Assembly: GCA_019314185.1 (NCBI GenBank)
Contig: JAFCZU010000109.1
Coordinates: 1 to 9,277, forward strand
Source of the DNA: Deltaproteobacteria bacterium
Lineage (GTDB): Bacteria; Desulfobacterota; Desulfobacteria; Desulfobacterales; ETH-SRB1
Direction: 5' to 3'
Length of the DNA stretch: 9,277 nucleotides
The stretch's first letter is position 1, and every line of letters begins with the position of its first letter. Below the pieces are notes generated by a model. It ran no database searches. It was given only the letters and a program-made list of their open reading frames with translations, and was not told the DNA's origin. Below, piece by piece: positions 7,269-9,277 of the stretch. The position numbers were made by a program, and so were the translations under genes.

Positions 7269-8422
7269 ATCAAGCACCGTTTAATCTTTTTCGAATGCAG
7301 CAATGCCTCGTGGATAAGCGCTTCTTTTTTGGCATTTTTCTCAGCAGAATACTCTCTGACAATTTTCTCCCTTGCGGCCCTGCCCAATTGTTTGCGCCTT
7401 TTCTCATTTTTCAGCAAACCGGCAACAGCCTCAGCAATAGAGTCCGCTGAATGTTCGCACAAAAACCCGGAGTGGCCATCAGTAATAATATTTTCATGTT
7501 CCCTGATGCGGCTTGCAACGCATGCCATCCCGCACGACATTGCTTCAAGCAGAGCCTTTGGATTTCCTTCATAGAGAGAGGGAAGCACAAATAAACGATG
7601 CCTTGCCAATATCGACGGAATCTGATCATTTTCCACCCTTTCATAAAAATGCAAATCAACGCTTAATTCAGCCGCAAATCTTGCCATCTTCTCATGTAAA
7701 TGTCCGCTGCCCAGAAGTGCCAGGTTCGCACCTGTCATGCCGCAGGCTCGAATAAGTTCAAGATAGTTTTTTTGCTCTGTAAAACGACCGATTGAAATTA
7801 TATCTCTTTCCGGCGATATTTTTTGCGGTTTAAACAGTTCTGTATCAATCGGATTACCTATAACATGAATACGATCACGAGGTATCCTGTGCCGCTCAAC
7901 AAAGTAGTCTTTTAATCCCGGGAACGTAACAATAACAGCATCTGCCTGCCGCGCTACCCACCGTTCGAGATGGAATATGAGCTTTTTTTTGAGCACAGCA
8001 TCGGGTTTCTGTTTCTCAAAATGTTCGCAAAAATTATAACCACAACGAAGAATAAAAGGCACTCCAAGCCTTTTGGCAATCATTGCCCCTGTCCACGCAC
8101 CCAACATTTGATTACTTCTCACAAGCTTGCAACCAAAAAAATCCTCTTTTTTCAAAGGAGGTATAAATGATGCGGCCAAATGTCCTCGTTTATACTGGAG
8201 CAGCCATTCAGGTATATTCCAGGAAATTTCCGCACCCGGCAGATATTTGTGCAGCAATTCCTGTTCACGGCATAAATTGTCGCCATAGGTCAAAAAGCCC
8301 AATCGACCGATATGTTCAGAAAGCCTGGAATAATACCCAAGTTCCCGAACAATAAGTCCGGTCTCCTGCCAAATCTTCATTGATATGCCGGCGGACATTG
8401 TGATGAGGGTGTAACTACTCAT
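7265..8422 (-). CDS. GT4 family glycosyltransferase (385 aa)
   Basis: A cytoplasmic GT-B glycosyltransferase for repeat-unit assembly. The N-terminal domain is less conserved but includes VRSNQMLGAWTGAMIAKRLG (101-120) and VPFILRCGYNF (121-131). DAVIVTFPGLKDYF (161-174) and HVIGNPIDTELFKP (186-199) mark the interdomain region. The donor-binding half has ISIGRFTEQKN (209-219), LALLGSGHLHEKM (234-246), VLPSLYEGNPKALLEAMSCG (279-298) with the E-x7-E pair E285 and E293, and ITDGHSGFLCE (303-323 region). The C-terminus is lysine-rich. ATG 8422 is preceded by purine-rich GAGAAAGAAG and overlaps the methyltransferase stop by 8 nt; the end overlaps the GT2 start by 4 nt. Length is standard for GT4. 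Specificity cannot be predicted from the sequence. Confidence 0.93.
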   Translation of the reverse strand: MSSYTLITMSAGISMKIWQETGLIVRELGYYSRLSEHIGRLGFLTYGDNLCREQELLHKYLPGAEISWNIPEWLLQYKRGHLAASFIPPLKKEDFFGCKLVRSNQMLGAWTGAMIAKRLGVPFILRCGYNFCEHFEKQKPDAVLKKKLIFHLERWVARQADAVIVTFPGLKDYFVERHRIPRDRIHVIGNPIDTELFKPQKISPERDIISIGRFTEQKNYLELIRACGMTGANLALLGSGHLHEKMARFAAELSVDLHFYERVENDQIPSILARHRLFVLPSLYEGNPKALLEAMSCGMACVASRIREHENIITDGHSGFLCEHSADSIAEAVAGLLKNEKRRKQLGRAAREKIVREYSAEKNAKKEALIHEALLHSKKIKRCLI

Positions 8423-9095
8423 CTTCTTTCTCTATTAGTTCAACCCGCTCAAGCAGAAAAAACAGTGTACCACCTTCAAATTCTCCAATCCTTCCTTTAA
8501 TTTTTGGATTCCAGAACATGAGCTTTTTAAGCAAACTTAATTTACCGCCTCGCATGCCTTTCTTACTCAATTTAGCAGTATCAATCATTTCTACCAGTTC
8601 AAAACCGTTGTTTACACCTCTTGCTTTCACAAACTTATATGCTTCTTTCCCTGAGAAAAACCATCGATGTCTATCAGACGGCGGCTCTATTGGTAATCCG
8701 TAAAACTTCATGTTGATTTCTTTTGAATACTTACCTGCCCGGATAAACGAAATAATGCTGTTGTAGCAATTGGGCAGGGAAATAAGGACATATCTATCAG
8801 CAAGATAACAAATACGATCAAATACAGAATGAATATTCTCCAAATGCTCAAGAACGTCCAAACACAAGACAATATGATACTCTCTATATGTGCCGGGTAT
8901 AGTCTCTTTATCAAGATCAAGACTAATGTCACCATCATTCTTATCAACCCCGACATATCGAGTATCTACAAGGTATTCACGCAGTTTGCATTCGCATGCA
9001 CCTATATCGAGCACGCTATTGATCAAATATTTTTTAAACCGATCATATACCCATGCGTACTTATTATTTCTACTTGTGTACATTCCCATCTTCAT
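8415..9095 (-). CDS. Class I SAM-dependent methyltransferase (226 aa)
   Basis: A Rossmann-fold methyltransferase of the Methyltransf_11/23 type. Motif I is VLDIGACECKLREYL (28-42), motif II VGVDKND (48-54) with the acidic residue D51, and the motif IV region HIVLCLDVLEHLEN (74-87). VLISLPN (103-109) follows, then DRHRWFFS (141-148), a pattern seen in several glycan-locus methyltransferases. Motif I departs from the usual GxGxG because its second and third glycines are Ala and Cys, so SAM binding is likely but not certain. I chose ATG 9095, which has AGGA 7 nt upstream; ATGs at 9089 and 9083 are weaker alternatives. It is the first complete gene of the tightly packed run and overlaps the next gene by 8 nt. 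Its position suggests O-methylation or capping of the glycan, which is inference. Confidence 0.85.
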   Translation of the reverse strand: MKMGMYTSRNNKYAWVYDRFKKYLINSVLDIGACECKLREYLVDTRYVGVDKNDGDISLDLDKETIPGTYREYHIVLCLDVLEHLENIHSVFDRICYLADRYVLISLPNCYNSIISFIRAGKYSKEINMKFYGLPIEPPSDRHRWFFSGKEAYKFVKARGVNNGFELVEMIDTAKLSKKGMRGGKLSLLKKLMFWNPKIKGRIGEFEGGTLFFLLERVELIEKEDE

Positions 9096-9102
9096 TCTAC
9101 TA

Positions 9103-9106
9103 TCCT
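9103..9106 (-). promoter_or_regulatory. Ribosome binding site AGGA for the methyltransferase
   Basis: AGGA on the minus strand lies 7 nt before ATG 9095, supporting that start over the two in-frame ATGs just downstream. The 72-bp gap 9096-9167 that contains it shows no other convincing signal: no terminator hairpin and no well-formed promoter. Confidence 0.6.
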
Positions 9107-9167
9107 ATTAATTGTCAAATGAGTTTCCGCTAATATCCTTCGATTACCAATGCATAAAAATTTGTGA

Positions 9168-9275
9168 TTACCAAGCAACCTCCGCCAATTTGATTAACCG
9201 TTCCGGCATCGGTGGTGTTCGGGCAGCATCCCGCAGAAGTTGATTAACCAGTTGTTCCAACTTGAAGCGGTGGTT
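9168..9275 (-). CDS. C-terminal end of an unrecognised protein (35 codons plus TAA), cut by right edge
   Basis: Reading leftward from 9275, one frame stays open for 35 codons to a TAA at 9168-9170. The visible residues begin NHRFKLEQLVNQLLRDAA and end with LIKLAEVAW. The segment looks like an amphipathic, charged helical C-terminus, and its base composition appears more GC-rich than the methyltransferase beside it. I do not recognise the family and no domain motif is visible. It would end 72 bp upstream of the methyltransferase start in the same direction, so it could be the preceding operon gene or an unrelated neighbour such as a mobile-element gene. The call rests only on an open frame over a short distance and could be chance. 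Confidence 0.45.
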   Translation of the reverse strand, partial: NHRFKLEQLVNQLLRDAARTPPMPERLIKLAEVAW

Positions 9276-9277
9276 AA

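Noticed and set aside
9113..9118. Perfect TTGACA (-35-like) on the minus strand upstream of the methyltransferase
   Set aside because: A -10 at the standard 17-bp spacing would fall on the ATG start itself (ATGAAG), which does not resemble TATAAT and would put transcription start inside the gene.
9142..9174. Direct repeat gattaccaa at 9142-9150 and 9166-9174
   Set aside because: Only 9 bp in AT-rich sequence, two copies, no flanking symmetry; no basis to call an operator or mobile-element end.
9190..9249. Direct repeat ttgattaacc at 9190-9199 and 9240-9249
   Set aside because: Short two-copy match inside a likely coding end, encoding different residues in different frames; probably chance.
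1..9277. CRISPR arrays, tRNA or rRNA genes, JUMPstart/ops elements, rho-independent terminators
   Set aside because: None seen on either strand by reading; gene packing leaves almost no intergenic space.

Overview
This window is a stretch of a bacterial surface-polysaccharide (O-antigen, capsule or exopolysaccharide) biosynthesis locus. Every gene I can support lies on the minus strand, so transcription runs from the right edge to the left. The host is probably Gram-negative with a low-to-moderate GC genome. I infer this from the O-antigen ligase/polymerase-like membrane protein and the MDR-type oxidoreductase typical of such loci. Nothing here fixes the genus.

In transcription order: (1) the last 35 codons of an unrecognised gene cut by the right edge (9168-9275); (2) a 72-bp gap carrying the ribosome binding site of the next gene; (3) a class I SAM-dependent methyltransferase (8415-9095); (4) a GT4 glycosyltransferase (7265-8422); (5) a GT2 glycosyltransferase (6327-7268); (6) a polytopic O-antigen ligase/Wzy polymerase-like protein (5002-6330); (7) an asparagine synthase (glutamine-hydrolysing) family protein (3155-5014); (8) a second GT4 glycosyltransferase (2046-3155); (9) a short, divergent GT4-like glycosyltransferase (1079-2041); (10) the start of a bi-domain oxidoreductase (1-1082, running off the left edge). 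No stretch of 300 bp lacks a gene.

The genes from the methyltransferase to the oxidoreductase are packed stop-to-start. Six of the seven junctions overlap by 1 to 13 nt and one has a 4-bp gap, so they very likely form one operon with translational coupling. The cytoplasmic glycosyltransferases would build a repeat unit. The asparagine synthase homologue may amidate a sugar carboxylate, the methyltransferase may methylate or cap the glycan, and the membrane protein would polymerise or transfer it in the periplasm. No flippase, initiating transferase, chain-length regulator or nucleotide-sugar synthesis gene is present, so the locus must continue on one or both sides.

The most notable feature is a perfect 56-bp tandem duplication (581-692) inside the oxidoreductase gene. 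It shifts the frame and truncates the protein after 149 native residues, while the reading frame beyond it stays intact to the window edge. This looks like a very recent lesion, a reversible switch, or an assembly error. Otherwise the window is an ordinary, well-formed glycan cluster, and I found no convincing evidence of a wholly new system.
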